In this document: piece after piece, positions 55,005 to 63,382 of the stretch
Numbering within the stretch: position 1 is the first letter of the stretch
Layout of the letters: each line of letters starts with the position of its first letter
NCBI RefSeq assembly: GCF_002743055.1
Contig: NZ_PDYM01000006.1
Coordinates: 1-64,000, forward strand
Source of the DNA: Sporosarcina sp. P13
GTDB taxonomy: Bacteria; Bacillota; Bacilli; Bacillales_A; Planococcaceae
Direction: 5' to 3'
Length of the DNA stretch: 64,000 nucleotides
Translations under genes and position numbers: made by a program
The notes under the pieces: generated by a model
Databases searched by the model: none
Seen by the model: the letters and a program-made list of their open reading frames with translations, nothing else
Told to the model about the DNA's origin: nothing

Positions 55005-55268
55005 TTACGCTGCGTTCCAGTCGGCCGCGTTCGGGAGTGCCCGCGGCGATCCTCCGGGAGGATCAGCGTGCGCCTTATGACCCTGGACTGAGCGAAAGCC
55101 GTTGCGTAGTACGGCTTTTGCGAGTAAAAGCGAAGCGTTAGGAGCACAGAGCTGCCTTAATTTCTGCATAGACCGCAGAAATACGGCAAAGCGAACCCTT
55201 CCCTGTTCGCTTGGCTCAAGCCACGCCCTCCGGAAAGCGTCCCTTTCTGTAGCGGAAATCCCGGACAA
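55005..55268. repeat. GC-rich multi-hairpin intergenic element
   Basis: This roughly 260-bp segment is much more GC-rich than its flanks. It contains consecutive palindromes: GATCCTCCGGGAGGATC, GCCGTTGCGTAGTACGGC, GCTTTTGCGAGTAAAAGC, ATTTCTGC..GCAGAAAT and AAGCGAAC..GTTCGCTT. It resembles the dispersed intergenic repeat of Bacillales that contains GGACGCTTTCC and GGCTTGAGCC modules. An 87-codon frame on the minus strand is present but has no ribosome-binding site and follows the palindromes, so I treat it as non-coding. It lies between the hemQ terminator and gerQ. Confidence 0.75.
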
Positions 55269-55423
55269 TTTATAAAGTATCCACTTCTACATCCTTTTAA
55301 ATCTTTTGTTCATACCCTTCCCCCCTCGCACATAGTATAGACGCAAGGGGGTTTTACATCGGCTCTACTCTCCTACCGAACAAGACTACCCAAATATCTC
55401 ACAAATCTGGAAAGGATGTTGAA

Positions 55424-55768
55424 ATGGTTCAATATTATTATCCCGGCTACGGCCAACAGCAAATGGCTCCACCACAAGGAACTTTCACAGGCGCAACACC
55501 GACTACGCCTCCGTTTCGAGAGCAATCATACATCGAGAATATTTTACGATTAAACAGAGGAAAACCAGGCATTTTCCATTTTTCATTCGAACATGCGGTA
55601 GAAGCTGGCAAGAATACAAAATCTGTCGCTGGTGTCGTCGAGGCGGCAGGACGGGATCACGTCATTCTCAGCGAAGCGAAAACAGGGCGTCGCTTCCTCT
55701 TCCCGATGATTTACTTTGATTATGCCGAGTTCGGTGAAGAATTAAATTACTTCGATCAAACACCATAA
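55424..55768 (+). CDS. gerQ: Spore coat protein GerQ
   Basis: GerQ is a coat protein needed for localising the cortex hydrolase CwlJ and is cross-linked by transglutaminase in B. subtilis. The 114-aa protein has a Gln/Pro/Tyr-rich disordered N terminus (about 1-32) and the conserved domain QSYIENILRLNRGK then GVVEAAGRDHVILSEAKTGRRFL. The N terminus is shorter than in B. subtilis GerQ and has fewer Gln/Lys for cross-linking. It is a single-gene unit with its own terminator. Confidence 0.93.
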   Translation: MVQYYYPGYGQQQMAPPQGTFTGATPTTPPFREQSYIENILRLNRGKPGIFHFSFEHAVEAGKNTKSVAGVVEAAGRDHVILSEAKTGRRFLFPMIYFDYAEFGEELNYFDQTP

Positions 55769-55774
55769 GTGCAC

Positions 55775-55807
55775 AAAAAACCGTTCACTCGTCTGTGAAC
55801 GGTTTTT
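55775..55807. terminator. Terminator between gerQ and ywdK
   Basis: AAAAACCGTTCAC and GTGAACGGTTTTT form a perfect stem with A/T tails, serving the convergent genes. Confidence 0.9.
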
Positions 55808-55818
55808 CGTTATAAGGC

Positions 55819-56199
55819 TTAGTGGCCAAATTTAATAGCAGCGATAATCAATAGAATCCATCCAGCAATAAACGCGACACCGCCAATAGGAGTAATCGCT
55901 CCTAATATACCGATACCGGATAGACTAAGTGCATATAAACTGCCCGAAAAGATGATGATACCTGCTAGCAATAAATAACCTGCCCACGATAATTGTGTGG
56001 AAGGTCCAAGTAACGCGCTACTCATTAAAATCCCTACTGCTAATAGACCGATTGCATGAAACATTTGGTATTGTACCGCTGTTTCCCAAATAGCTAAATA
56101 GTGTGCTGACAGACGCTCTTTCAGTGCATGCGCACCAAACGCACCTAAACCAACAGCAATCGCTGCGTTAATTGCTCCTGCAATAATAAAAAACGGCAT
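55819..56199 (-). CDS. ywdK: DUF423 membrane protein (YwdK)
   Basis: This 126-aa protein has four hydrophobic helices and the family signature GLGAFGAHALKERL near residues 17-30, with YQMFHAIGLLAVG following. The function is unknown. I chose the ATG at 56199 with AAAGGA upstream; the frame extends to 56235 without support. The gene lies beside gerQ, as in B. subtilis. Confidence 0.9.
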   Translation of the reverse strand: MPFFIIAGAINAAIAVGLGAFGAHALKERLSAHYLAIWETAVQYQMFHAIGLLAVGILMSSALLGPSTQLSWAGYLLLAGIIIFSGSLYALSLSGIGILGAITPIGGVAFIAGWILLIIAAIKFGH

Positions 56200-56301
56200 G
56201 ATAATTCCTTCTTTCTTCCGGCTACTAACGTACATATTACTTCTAGTTTACCATATCAATACTGAACAAAATGAACGGTTTTCGAACGCTTTGTGGCAAC
56301 G

Positions 56302-56556
56302 TTAAAAATCAAATAATGATTCTCCGTTGGCATCCGCTTCCTGTAAAGGTTGTTCACCAAACGTAACGGGCGTTGGTGTTTGCACAGAGCTAAGCACTAC
56401 AGGCACCGGTTGACTTGGTGTGTGATCGTTCAGTACAACATTACATAGGGAACGCACAGCTGAAATCGCTTCCCTTCTCATTTGTTCATTACTCGCTTGC
56501 TTCGCCACATGAACTTGTTGCTCGATTTCCGCAAGCAATTGTTCTGATGAAATCAT
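56302..56556 (-). CDS. ywdI: DUF5327 family protein (YwdI)
   Basis: The 84-aa acidic protein starts with a helix (SEQLLAEIEQQVHVAKQASNEQMRREAISAVRSLCNVVL) typical of the YwdI/DUF5327 family. A Pro/Val/Thr-rich linker follows, and the end is GESLFDF. Its ATG overlaps the TGA of the small Cys-containing gene upstream (ATGA), so the two are translationally coupled. Function is unknown. Confidence 0.82.
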   Translation of the reverse strand: MISSEQLLAEIEQQVHVAKQASNEQMRREAISAVRSLCNVVLNDHTPSQPVPVVLSSVQTPTPVTFGEQPLQEADANGESLFDF

Positions 56557-56729
56557 CGCAACCTCACTCCTTTTTTCGGTTCAAACTTCATGCATTCCAT
56601 ACCTGACGATTGCTTCACAACGACGGACGGTACCATTTTAGTCTTAAAGCCATATGCCTTACACCCTCTTGGATTTTGTGGTTCCCATGTCGTAAAGAAG
56701 TACATGCACCCAAAACAATTGACCGCCAT
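56553..56729 (-). CDS. 58-aa conserved Cys-containing small protein between ung and ywdI
   Basis: The frame runs from the ATG at 56729 (AAGGGAAG upstream) to a TGA at 56553 that overlaps the ywdI start codon by 4 bp. It has cysteines at 5, 8, 23 and 46 (CFGC, RGCKAYGFKTK, SSGMECMKFE). The pattern CxxCxxF...P.GCKA.GFK....PS..V..SSG.EC..F matches a family of small proteins found in Firmicutes and might bind a metal. The family name is not known to me. The tight packing with ung and ywdI supports a real gene. Confidence 0.78.
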   Translation of the reverse strand: MAVNCFGCMYFFTTWEPQNPRGCKAYGFKTKMVPSVVVKQSSGMECMKFEPKKGVRLR

Positions 56730-56756
56730 TACTACACTTCCCTTCTATCTATAGAC

Positions 56757-57437
56757 TCACTCTGAAGATGTTTTCGACCAATCAACGGGTTGCACGCCCC
56801 ATTCACGCAAATACGCATTTGTTTTCGAGAATGGCCGGCTACCAAAAAATCCCCGCGATGCGCTAAGCGGGCTTGGATGTGGTGATTCAATAATCACATG
56901 TCTCCTAGGATTAATTAAAGCTGTCTTCTCCTGTGCGTGGCGGCCCCAAAGAATAAAAACGATTGGTTCCCTACGCATAGAGAGTTTACGGATGACTACA
57001 TCCGTAAACTCCTCCCAGCCTTTCCCTCGGTGTGAAGCTGCCGCACCTTCACGTACCGTCAATACCGTATTCAATAATAGTACACCTTGTTTCGCCCATC
57101 CTGTCAAGCTTCCACTTTCAGGAATCGGTATATCAAGATCCGCTGATAGTTCTTTAAATATATTACGTAAACTTGGTGGTATCTTAACGCCCGACTTCAC
57201 TGAAAAACTTAAACCGTGACCTTGATTTGGACCGTGGTATGGATCCTGCCCTAAAATGACTACTTTGACATCTCGGTATGGTGTTAAATTGAATGCTGTC
57301 CACATATCCATCATTTGCGGATAAATCACATGCGTAGCGTATTCAGACTGTAAAAACTTTCGTAATGTTTGGTAATATGGTTTAGCAAACTCATTAGTAA
57401 GTTCGGTGTCCCAATCATTATGGAATTGTGGGTTCAT
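56757..57437 (-). CDS. ung: Uracil-DNA glycosylase, family 1
   Basis: Ung excises uracil from DNA. The 226-aa protein has the water-activating motif [18 protein letters not shown] (about residues 61-78), LLLNTVLTV near 122 and the minor-groove loop [18 protein letters not shown] (about 185-202). The ATG at 57437 follows GGAGTG at good spacing; a GTG at 57446 would overlap the Shine-Dalgarno. Confidence 0.96.
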   Translation of the reverse strand: MNPQFHNDWDTELTNEFAKPYYQTLRKFLQSEYATHVIYPQMMDMWTAFNLTPYRDVKVVILGQDPYHGPNQGHGLSFSVKSGVKIPPSLRNIFKELSADLDIPIPESGSLTGWAKQGVLLLNTVLTVREGAAASHRGKGWEEFTDVVIRKLSMRREPIVFILWGRHAQEKTALINPRRHVIIESPHPSPLSASRGFFGSRPFSKTNAYLREWGVQPVDWSKTSSE

Positions 57438-57442
57438 CTGTT

Positions 57443-58105
57443 TCACTCCTTAAATTCAATTTCCAGCGTATAGCCCGCAAATGAAAACATGTCTTTTAAT
57501 GTCTTCTCTGCATTAACTTCAGCTGATTGAAGTACGCCCTGTTCTGACGCTTCTTCTATTATTAATGACTTTGCTTCATTCGCTAGTTCATATCCTTCTT
57601 TTATATCCGCTTTGCCACGAAATAATCCTTCTACTGAATAGACTTCCACTTGGTCAAAATATAATTCAGCTCCGCCGAAAAATTCAGCTGGCGACAATGT
57701 TAAACGAATATGCTTACCGGCCTCATCTATTTCTACATCCTTTTCCGTCAAATCCCCTAGATCAATTCCCGCTTTTATGGAGCCAGGAATGACGACCAAT
57801 ATATTTCGTTTCGTACCTGGAAAGTTGACACCGATGCTATGACCGAATAATTCATTGTCCGTTCGTTCCACTAGCACTTTCGTGTAAGTTTCCGCTGTAG
57901 TCAGTTCTTGTAGCTCTTTTACGCGCTCAACGAAAGCCCCTTTTTGTTCAGCAAAAGTAGAACCTATTTTCATTAGATTAAAACCTATAATCGGGAGAAT
58001 AATAAGAGCAGCAACTAATAATAAAATAAGAACTATATAGGTTTTTCTCCAAGAAGACCATAAAGCCAGTGTGAGGTTAAGAAAACCTGTTTTACGTTTA
58101 CTCAT
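57443..58105 (-). CDS. DUF4230 family membrane-anchored protein
   Basis: The 220-aa protein has a short basic N terminus, one transmembrane helix (about residues 23-45) and an extracytoplasmic domain resembling DUF4230 ([29 protein letters not shown], then [10 protein letters not shown]). It lies 5 bp upstream of ung and is likely co-transcribed. The function is unknown, and the family assignment is from recalled sequence character. Confidence 0.75.
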   Translation of the reverse strand: MSKRKTGFLNLTLALWSSWRKTYIVLILLLVAALIILPIIGFNLMKIGSTFAEQKGAFVERVKELQELTTAETYTKVLVERTDNELFGHSIGVNFPGTKRNILVVIPGSIKAGIDLGDLTEKDVEIDEAGKHIRLTLSPAEFFGGAELYFDQVEVYSVEGLFRGKADIKEGYELANEAKSLIIEEASEQGVLQSAEVNAEKTLKDMFSFAGYTLEIEFKE

Positions 58106-58304
58106 AATTCACATCCCTTCTATATTAAAAATGTAGGAATCAACACACTAGTGAAAATACTCTTTCTATCTGTACGTTCGACAGGTTAATAGGTTTCATC
58201 GACTATCATTGAAATAAATTCAAGCGTAATTGGTTTGTATTTTGACAATTTGTGATATAAAATAAGGAACAAGAAAATTTGGTACGTGAAGGGGACGTTT
58301 TGTA

Positions 58305-59138
58305 ATGGAATTGAAGAAGACTTTGACGATTGCGGGTTCTGATACGTCAGGCGGGGCGGGGATTCAAGCGGATTTGAAGACGTTTCAGGAGCATGGTACG
58401 TATGGTATGACTGCTGTAACGGTTATCGTAACGATGGATCCAGATGCTAACTGGGCGCATAATGTCTATTCATTGCCAATCGATGTGGTGAAAGCTCAAG
58501 TGAAAACAGCATTGTCTACTGGAATTGATGCGATTAAGACCGGCATGCTAAGTACAGAAGAGATCATTCGGACGGCTGGTGAGGCCATTGACGAATCCGG
58601 TTTAGACCATGTCGTTATTGACCCTGTTATGGTTTGTAAAGGCGAAGATGAAGTTTTGAATCCAGGTAATACGGATGCAATGATTCGCTATTTAGTTCCG
58701 AAAGCAGAAATCGTCACACCGAATTTATTCGAAGCGGGCCAATTAGCTGGCATGAAAACACCAAAAACGATTGACGAAATGAAACAAGCAGCTCTGAAAA
58801 TCCACGAACTCGGTTCTCGTAATGTCGTAATCAAAGGTGGTAAGCAATTAGATCATCCTGCGGCAGTCGATTTGTTCTTTGACGGTCAGACATTCACTTT
58901 ATTAGAAGCTGAAAGAGCAGACACGTACTATAATCACGGTGCAGGCTGTACATTTGCGGCAGCCATCACTGCGAACTTGGCAAATGGCATGACGATTAAA
59001 GATGCTGTAGTGGAAGCAAAGCAATTCGTAACCTCAGCAATTACACACGGCTGGAAGCTCAATGAATATGTAGGCCCTGTTATGCACGGTGCGAAAAGTC
59101 AGTACGATGCGCCAGAAGTGACATTAACAGAAGTATAA
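58305..59138 (+). CDS. pdxK: Pyridoxine kinase (ThiD-like PdxK)
   Basis: The 277-aa ribokinase-fold kinase is closest to B. subtilis PdxK (ywdB), which phosphorylates pyridoxine, pyridoxal and pyridoxamine and resembles the HMP kinase ThiD. Motifs are TIAGSDTSGGAGIQADLKTF (about residues 8-27), VIDPVMVCKGEDEVL (about 105) and the catalytic NHGAGCTFAAAITANL (about 211-226). The Cys in HGAGC is the feature shared with PdxK of Gram-positives. It has its own terminator. Confidence 0.9.
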   Translation: MELKKTLTIAGSDTSGGAGIQADLKTFQEHGTYGMTAVTVIVTMDPDANWAHNVYSLPIDVVKAQVKTALSTGIDAIKTGMLSTEEIIRTAGEAIDESGLDHVVIDPVMVCKGEDEVLNPGNTDAMIRYLVPKAEIVTPNLFEAGQLAGMKTPKTIDEMKQAALKIHELGSRNVVIKGGKQLDHPAAVDLFFDGQTFTLLEAERADTYYNHGAGCTFAAAITANLANGMTIKDAVVEAKQFVTSAITHGWKLNEYVGPVMHGAKSQYDAPEVTLTEV

Positions 59139-59151
59139 TAACCCATAACGT

Positions 59152-59184
59152 GCAAAAGCCAGGAAACTTTTTCTGGCTTTTTAC
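59152..59184 (+). terminator. pdxK terminator
   Basis: AAAAGCCAG and CTGGCTTTT form a stem with T-tail 15 bp after the stop codon. Confidence 0.88.
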
Positions 59185-59249
59185 GCGAGCCGTCTAATCG
59201 CATTCAAACAGGACTTTCTATATACTGGTACTATACGAGGAGGATAAAT

Positions 59250-59600
59250 ATGCAAACCGTTGAAGTGAATCATTTACAGGAGTTATTGGACTCTTTTGCT
59301 ACCAAAGATGTATACATACATTTAGAGACAACGAATGGATCGTATGCTTCCCATTTTCAAGAAGGTTTTTTTAATGCGGGTGCGTTTATCCGAAATATTG
59401 TCATTCGCTATGAACTTGGGAAGGTTACAGGTGACTCCCCTCACCGCGTCGGTCTAAAAATGCCGAGTGGATGGATTTATGCTCAAGGTATCACGCATTA
59501 TACACTAGACGAACATAATCGTTTATTGATGGCGGGACTGGGTCCAGATGGCAAACTTGCCGTAGCGCTTGAAATTAGCGAAACACCATTCGCTTACTAA
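59250..59600 (+). CDS. yojF: DUF1806 family protein (YojF)
   Basis: The 116-aa protein matches YojF, a small beta-rich protein always found next to bshB2 in Bacilli. The segments YIHLETTNGSYASHF and GDSPHRVGLKMPSGWIYAQGITHY are characteristic. Its function is unknown, but the fixed pairing suggests a role in bacillithiol metabolism. bshB2 starts 17 bp downstream. Confidence 0.88.
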   Translation: MQTVEVNHLQELLDSFATKDVYIHLETTNGSYASHFQEGFFNAGAFIRNIVIRYELGKVTGDSPHRVGLKMPSGWIYAQGITHYTLDEHNRLLMAGLGPDGKLAVALEISETPFAY

Positions 59601-59616
59601 GAAGGGAGTTTTTCAC

Positions 59617-60288
59617 ATGTTACAAAAAGAACGACATGTATTAGTTATTTACCCTCACCCCGATGACGAATCATTCGGCAGTGCGGGTACGATCGCTACG
59701 TATGTTGAGATGGGCGTACCGATTACTTATGCTTGTTTGACACTCGGTGAGATGGGACGGAACCTAGGAAATCCTCCATTCGCCAACCGCGAAACGTTAC
59801 CACAAATCCGTAAGCAGGAATTACTTGACGCTTGTGACGCGATGGGCTTAACCGATTTACGTATGATGGGCTTACGTGATAAAACAATTGAATTCGAAGA
59901 TCCTGAGAAATTGGTTAAGATGATGGCAGATTTAATCGATGAATTGACTCCTTCACTCGTCATCACATTCCACCCAACATTAGCTGTCCATCCCGATCAT
60001 AACGCGACGGGTGTTGCCGTGTTAGAGGCTGTTCAACGGATGCCGTCAGATGAAAGACCGGTCGTCTATGTTAAAGCTTTCGATAATGATACCGTGAAAT
60101 TAATTGGTAAACCGCATGTGGTGCATCATGTAGCAGGCGCTGCTGATAAAAAAATTGCTGCGTTACGCGCACACGCTTCCCAGACAATTTGGATGCTTCC
60201 TGATATGGAAAAGCGCTGGGCTGCGAATGATCAAGAAGCATTGGAGTGGCTTCACACCGAAGCATTCTATATTCATACATTTGAATGA
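59617..60288 (+). CDS. bshB2: Bacillithiol biosynthesis deacetylase BshB2
   Basis: This zinc-dependent deacetylase releases acetate from GlcNAc-malate in bacillithiol synthesis. The 223-aa LmbE/PIG-L protein has the metal/catalytic motif YPHPDDES (residues 12-19), the second metal motif HPDHNATG (about 131-138) and a C-terminal His. The ATG at 59617 follows GGGAG. An open extension into yojF is not used. Confidence 0.93.
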   Translation: MLQKERHVLVIYPHPDDESFGSAGTIATYVEMGVPITYACLTLGEMGRNLGNPPFANRETLPQIRKQELLDACDAMGLTDLRMMGLRDKTIEFEDPEKLVKMMADLIDELTPSLVITFHPTLAVHPDHNATGVAVLEAVQRMPSDERPVVYVKAFDNDTVKLIGKPHVVHHVAGAADKKIAALRAHASQTIWMLPDMEKRWAANDQEALEWLHTEAFYIHTFE

Positions 60289-60306
60289 AACGGATTGTGA
60301 ACTAGC

Positions 60307-60348
60307 AACAAGTGCTGAGAACGAATAAGTTCTCAGCACTTGTTTTTT
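60307..60348 (+). terminator. bshB2 terminator
   Basis: CAAGTGCTGAGAAC and GTTCTCAGCACTTG form a 14-bp stem followed by six Ts. Confidence 0.93.
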
Positions 60349-60374
60349 ATTCGTAATACTTCGTGTGAAGCCGG

Positions 60375-60563
60375 GGCTATGAGCGCATAACCGGGATCTA
60401 TGAGCGCATTAACCGGGGCTATGAGCGCATTACCGGGAGCTATGAGCGCATTAACCTGGGCTATGAGCGCATTAACCTGGGCTATGAGCGCATTGACCGG
60501 GGCTATGAGCGCATTACCGGGAGCTATGAGCGCATAAGCCAAATCTATGAGCGTCAGCCAGGT
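60375..60563. repeat. Array D: 9 units of the 21-bp repeat
   Basis: Nine units occur at exactly 21 bp. The core CTATGAGCGC is invariant except in the last unit (GAGCGT). The nine-base tails are of the ATTAACCGG type, quite unlike those of arrays A, B and C. The array lies between the bshB2 terminator and the convergent NTPase gene, whose stop codon abuts the last unit. Confidence 0.97.
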
Positions 60564-61651
60564 CAATCGATTGTTTTAATTAAAGCATACAAACTTTGCA
60601 ATTTCTTTTCAAAAATCTCTACATTCAAGGCATGATCTAGTTGAACTCTGACGTTGTTTTGTGATTTCATCGCCACTTGCATATGATTTCCTGCCGCTGT
60701 AATGGTTTTTTGATACCTCTGTCGAATACCGTCAATTTGCATCTCCAGCTTTTCGTCCTCAGCGCACAGCGGAACGATATCGACTAGTTCATCTCGCGGA
60801 CTTTCAGCATCATAGGCATGAGGTTGGGTCGCGTCAAATAGTCCAATCGATAACTCTGGAAATAGTACTAAGTCAATACTTGATGGATCTAGACCGCACC
60901 AACCGTAGAGCACATCAATTCCTCTGCGCTGCGCTTCCTCGCCAAGTGCGCGCATCATCGTGGATTTCCCCGTACCCGGTAATCCTTTGATCAGCAATCG
61001 ACGCTTCAGTCGTTTCGTAATAGAAGGAATGAAATCATGTGCACTGCCAGCGGACAATGAACCAATAATGCGATGCGCTGTGTGACTGGGTTTCGCCAAT
61101 GAAATCGTTCCGAATATTTCCGCCTTCAGTTCTTCTATCATTTCTTCATGACGCTTCCAATCCATGCGTTGAATATTGACTACTTCCCATTCATCATGAA
61201 TGATTTTCGCTTCTTTCAGAGATGCCATCGCCTTTTCAAAACAAACTTTCCCTACTTTCTGCAACTGATCAACTTCTTCCTGTTTATCAAACAGCTGCTC
61301 TTGATGATAGACGTCATAAAAGCAAAATACTTTATGGCGCCCCCCTATATCCGTCGGTTCAAATGAAATCGGATGAGAAGCTTGCAAGATGAATAGACTT
61401 AATTCTTTGACAAAAATCGCATCCGTTTTATCTACATTGCCTGGATTCATGAAACGATCTACTCTATGTCCTTTATCAACAAAGTGCACCGCTAAATCGT
61501 TTAATACTTGGGATAAGGCGTGCGTTGGCAGACACTTCAAAAATATCGTCTTTCGCGATTCCTCCAGTAATTCATCGTACTTATGCATGATACCTTTTCC
61601 TGTATAAGCCATTCCCATATATTCTGTCATATGCCCGTATATGCTGACCAT
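60563..61651 (-). CDS. P-loop NTPase with duplicated domain, first P-loop degenerate
   Basis: The 362-aa protein resembles the Firmicute PRK06851-type ATPases that have two tandem P-loop domains. The second domain is intact: RLLIKGLPGTGKSTMMRAL (about residues 218-236), followed by DVLYGWCGLDPSSIDLVLFPELSIGLFDATQPHAYD. The first domain keeps the surroundings (YTGKGIMHKYDELL, KTIFLKCLP), but the Walker A is gone: GLPGTGKST corresponds to CLPTHALSQ. The start is uncertain: 61651 has a weak site, and internal ATGs at 61630, 61612 and 61588 are possible. Function is unknown. Confidence 0.78.
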   Translation of the reverse strand: MVSIYGHMTEYMGMAYTGKGIMHKYDELLEESRKTIFLKCLPTHALSQVLNDLAVHFVDKGHRVDRFMNPGNVDKTDAIFVKELSLFILQASHPISFEPTDIGGRHKVFCFYDVYHQEQLFDKQEEVDQLQKVGKVCFEKAMASLKEAKIIHDEWEVVNIQRMDWKRHEEMIEELKAEIFGTISLAKPSHTAHRIIGSLSAGSAHDFIPSITKRLKRRLLIKGLPGTGKSTMMRALGEEAQRRGIDVLYGWCGLDPSSIDLVLFPELSIGLFDATQPHAYDAESPRDELVDIVPLCAEDEKLEMQIDGIRQRYQKTITAAGNHMQVAMKSQNNVRVQLDHALNVEIFEKKLQSLYALIKTID

Positions 61652-61710
61652 CCTTTCTTTCTTCCTTTCATTCTATGTATGAGCAAATAAAAAAAGCACA
61701 GCGTCTCCGC

Positions 61711-62364
61711 TTATGCTTCTTTATAGTGTAATAATCCTTTTTCATCGTCTTGATTCGTAATTTTTAATAACATTTTACGACATTGCGGTAAGGAGATTTG
61801 AATGATTTGTCCTGTGAATAACACGACAATAAGTGTACCAATCCCCACAGGTCCACCGAGGAAAAACCCTACTACCGTGACGGTTGCTTCGATTCCAGTA
61901 CGTACCGCGCGTAAACTCCAGCCGAACTTCTCAACAAATAATAACATTAAGCTATCACGCGGACCGGCACCAAGATTAGGCGCTACATAAATGCCCACGC
62001 CATAACCTAATATTAAGACACCTAGTACGAAACTAGCAATATGTGCGGGTAGTGAAGTCAAATCAGGCAATAGCCAGTTGAAAAAGTCGATGAATAGACC
62101 GATAATCATCATATTTAGCCAAGTGCCCCCTCTAGGCCACTCCTTCAGAATAAGCGATGTAACGATAACGATTAAAAATCCTGTTATAATACTCCAAGAA
62201 CCGATCGTCAACCCAATATTTTGGAACAAACCGACGTGTAGTACATCCCAAGGACCGATGCCGAGCCTCTGTCCTTTAATTGTAAGTGATACACCGAGCG
62301 ACATGATCATCATTCCGCCAATGAAAAAAATCCATCGCCAAGCTAATAAATTACGCATAAACAT
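61711..62364 (-). CDS. YczE-like integral membrane protein
   Basis: The 217-aa protein has five or six helices and the repeated motif G.GPWDVLHVGL (about residues 36-46) and GAGPRDSLMLLF (about 133-144) typical of the YczE/YyaS/YitT membrane family. The B. subtilis YczE affects peptide synthetase output, but no such genes are adjacent here. It stands alone on the minus strand. Confidence 0.85.
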   Translation of the reverse strand: MFMRNLLAWRWIFFIGGMMIMSLGVSLTIKGQRLGIGPWDVLHVGLFQNIGLTIGSWSIITGFLIVIVTSLILKEWPRGGTWLNMMIIGLFIDFFNWLLPDLTSLPAHIASFVLGVLILGYGVGIYVAPNLGAGPRDSLMLLFVEKFGWSLRAVRTGIEATVTVVGFFLGGPVGIGTLIVVLFTGQIIQISLPQCRKMLLKITNQDDEKGLLHYKEA

Positions 62365-62430
62365 TCTTCTTTCTTCTAGTTGTCATATTGTCATTGATTC
62401 ATTGTAACAGATAAATGTGCGCTTGTTCCG

Positions 62431-62922
62431 TCATTTTTTGACAATGTCCACGAATTGCGCTTTCGTTACAGTAGCTAAATCACTTGGCGCGAGCTTCATC
62501 TGCAAACCTACTTTTCCAGCGCTAACGAAGAAATAGTCGAGGGCTTCCGCTTGTTGGTCAATAAATGTCGGCAATTCCTTTTTCATGCCAACGGGTGAAC
62601 AACCGCCACGTACGTAACCAGTTTCTTTCATAAGTTCTTTCATAGGCAACATGTCTACATTCTTATGACCGGCAGCTTTTGCGGCCTTTTTTAGATCGAG
62701 TTCTTCCGTTACCGGGATGATGAAGACGAGCAATGCTGTTTTACTTGCCATAGCGACTAGTGTTTTATAAACGTTTTCTGGTGGTTCATTCGTTTTTTTC
62801 GCTACCGAAACACCGTCATTTTGGCCATCTTCTATCTCGTAACTACGCATTTGATAGGCAATCTTCTCATTTTCAAGGATTCGAATCGCATTGGTTTTAA
62901 TGGATTTCTGTTTTTTTACCAC
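62431..62922 (-). CDS. YbaK-type aminoacyl-tRNA deacylase
   Basis: The 163-aa protein belongs to the YbaK/EbsC family, which hydrolyses mischarged Cys-tRNA-Pro or Cys-tRNA-Cys. Signatures are the catalytic Lys in PENVYKTLVAMA (about residue 53), the GYVRGGCSPVGMKK loop (about 102-115) and VSAGKVGLQMKLAPSDL near the C terminus. AAGGGGAA precedes the start. Confidence 0.92.
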   Translation of the reverse strand: MVKKQKSIKTNAIRILENEKIAYQMRSYEIEDGQNDGVSVAKKTNEPPENVYKTLVAMASKTALLVFIIPVTEELDLKKAAKAAGHKNVDMLPMKELMKETGYVRGGCSPVGMKKELPTFIDQQAEALDYFFVSAGKVGLQMKLAPSDLATVTKAQFVDIVKK

Positions 62923-63039
62923 TCTTCTATTCCCCTTCCCTTCTAAATTTAGTTGTTCTTATTATACAGTAAAAAGCCCATTTCACTGGAGGAAACGGAC
63001 TTTATATGGCGAAGCTCATGGATGAACTATAGTCTCTAA

Positions 63040-63204
63040 TTAGACGCTGACGTTCATTTGAGGCCATTCGATTTGGTATTGGTTATTTTTCGCCTGACTC
63101 TGAATGGCATAAGCGGAAAATGCATTGCTGTAATATGTTTGCATACGATTCGTTGCACGCGCTTTTGAGGAATCAACTGGTGTAATAGCTGTGCGGGATG
63201 ACAT
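63040..63204 (-). CDS. Possible 54-aa small protein
   Basis: A frame from the ATG at 63204 to a TAA at 63040 encodes a hydrophilic, Ser/Ala/Asn/Gln-rich peptide (starting MSSRTAITPVDSSKA). AAAGGAGA lies 25 bases upstream, too far for this ATG. A stop codon lies in frame just before the Shine-Dalgarno, so any closer start would need a non-standard codon such as ATT or ACG. The composition is protein-like, but I recognise no family. The rest of 62923-63382 has no other gene visible. Confidence 0.35.
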   Translation of the reverse strand: MSSRTAITPVDSSKARATNRMQTYYSNAFSAYAIQSQAKNNQYQIEWPQMNVSV

Positions 63205-63339
63205 ATATTCGCGAATCGTTTTGTAGATTCTCCTTTATATCCTTTTACCTATACAACTTCCGCTTTATTCAAATTCGCTTCATATTGTGTGTACCATTAA
63301 TACCCGTTTCTATCAATTCGCAAACATTGTCTAGATGAA

Positions 63340-63375
63340 AAAGCACGCCAGACGATACGTGCTGTCTGACGTGCT
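63340..63375 (-). terminator. Terminator of the antiporter gene
   Basis: AGCACGCCAGAC (63342-63353) pairs with GTCTGACGTGCT (63364-63375), one wobble, and the minus strand continues into TTTTTC. It lies 7 bp after the gene's stop. Confidence 0.88.
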
Positions 63376-63382
63376 TTCTGTA

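Noticed and set aside
55005-55268. 87-codon Arg/Ala-rich minus-strand frame
   Set aside because: It coincides with a series of strong palindromes in a GC-rich repeat element and has no convincing ribosome-binding site.
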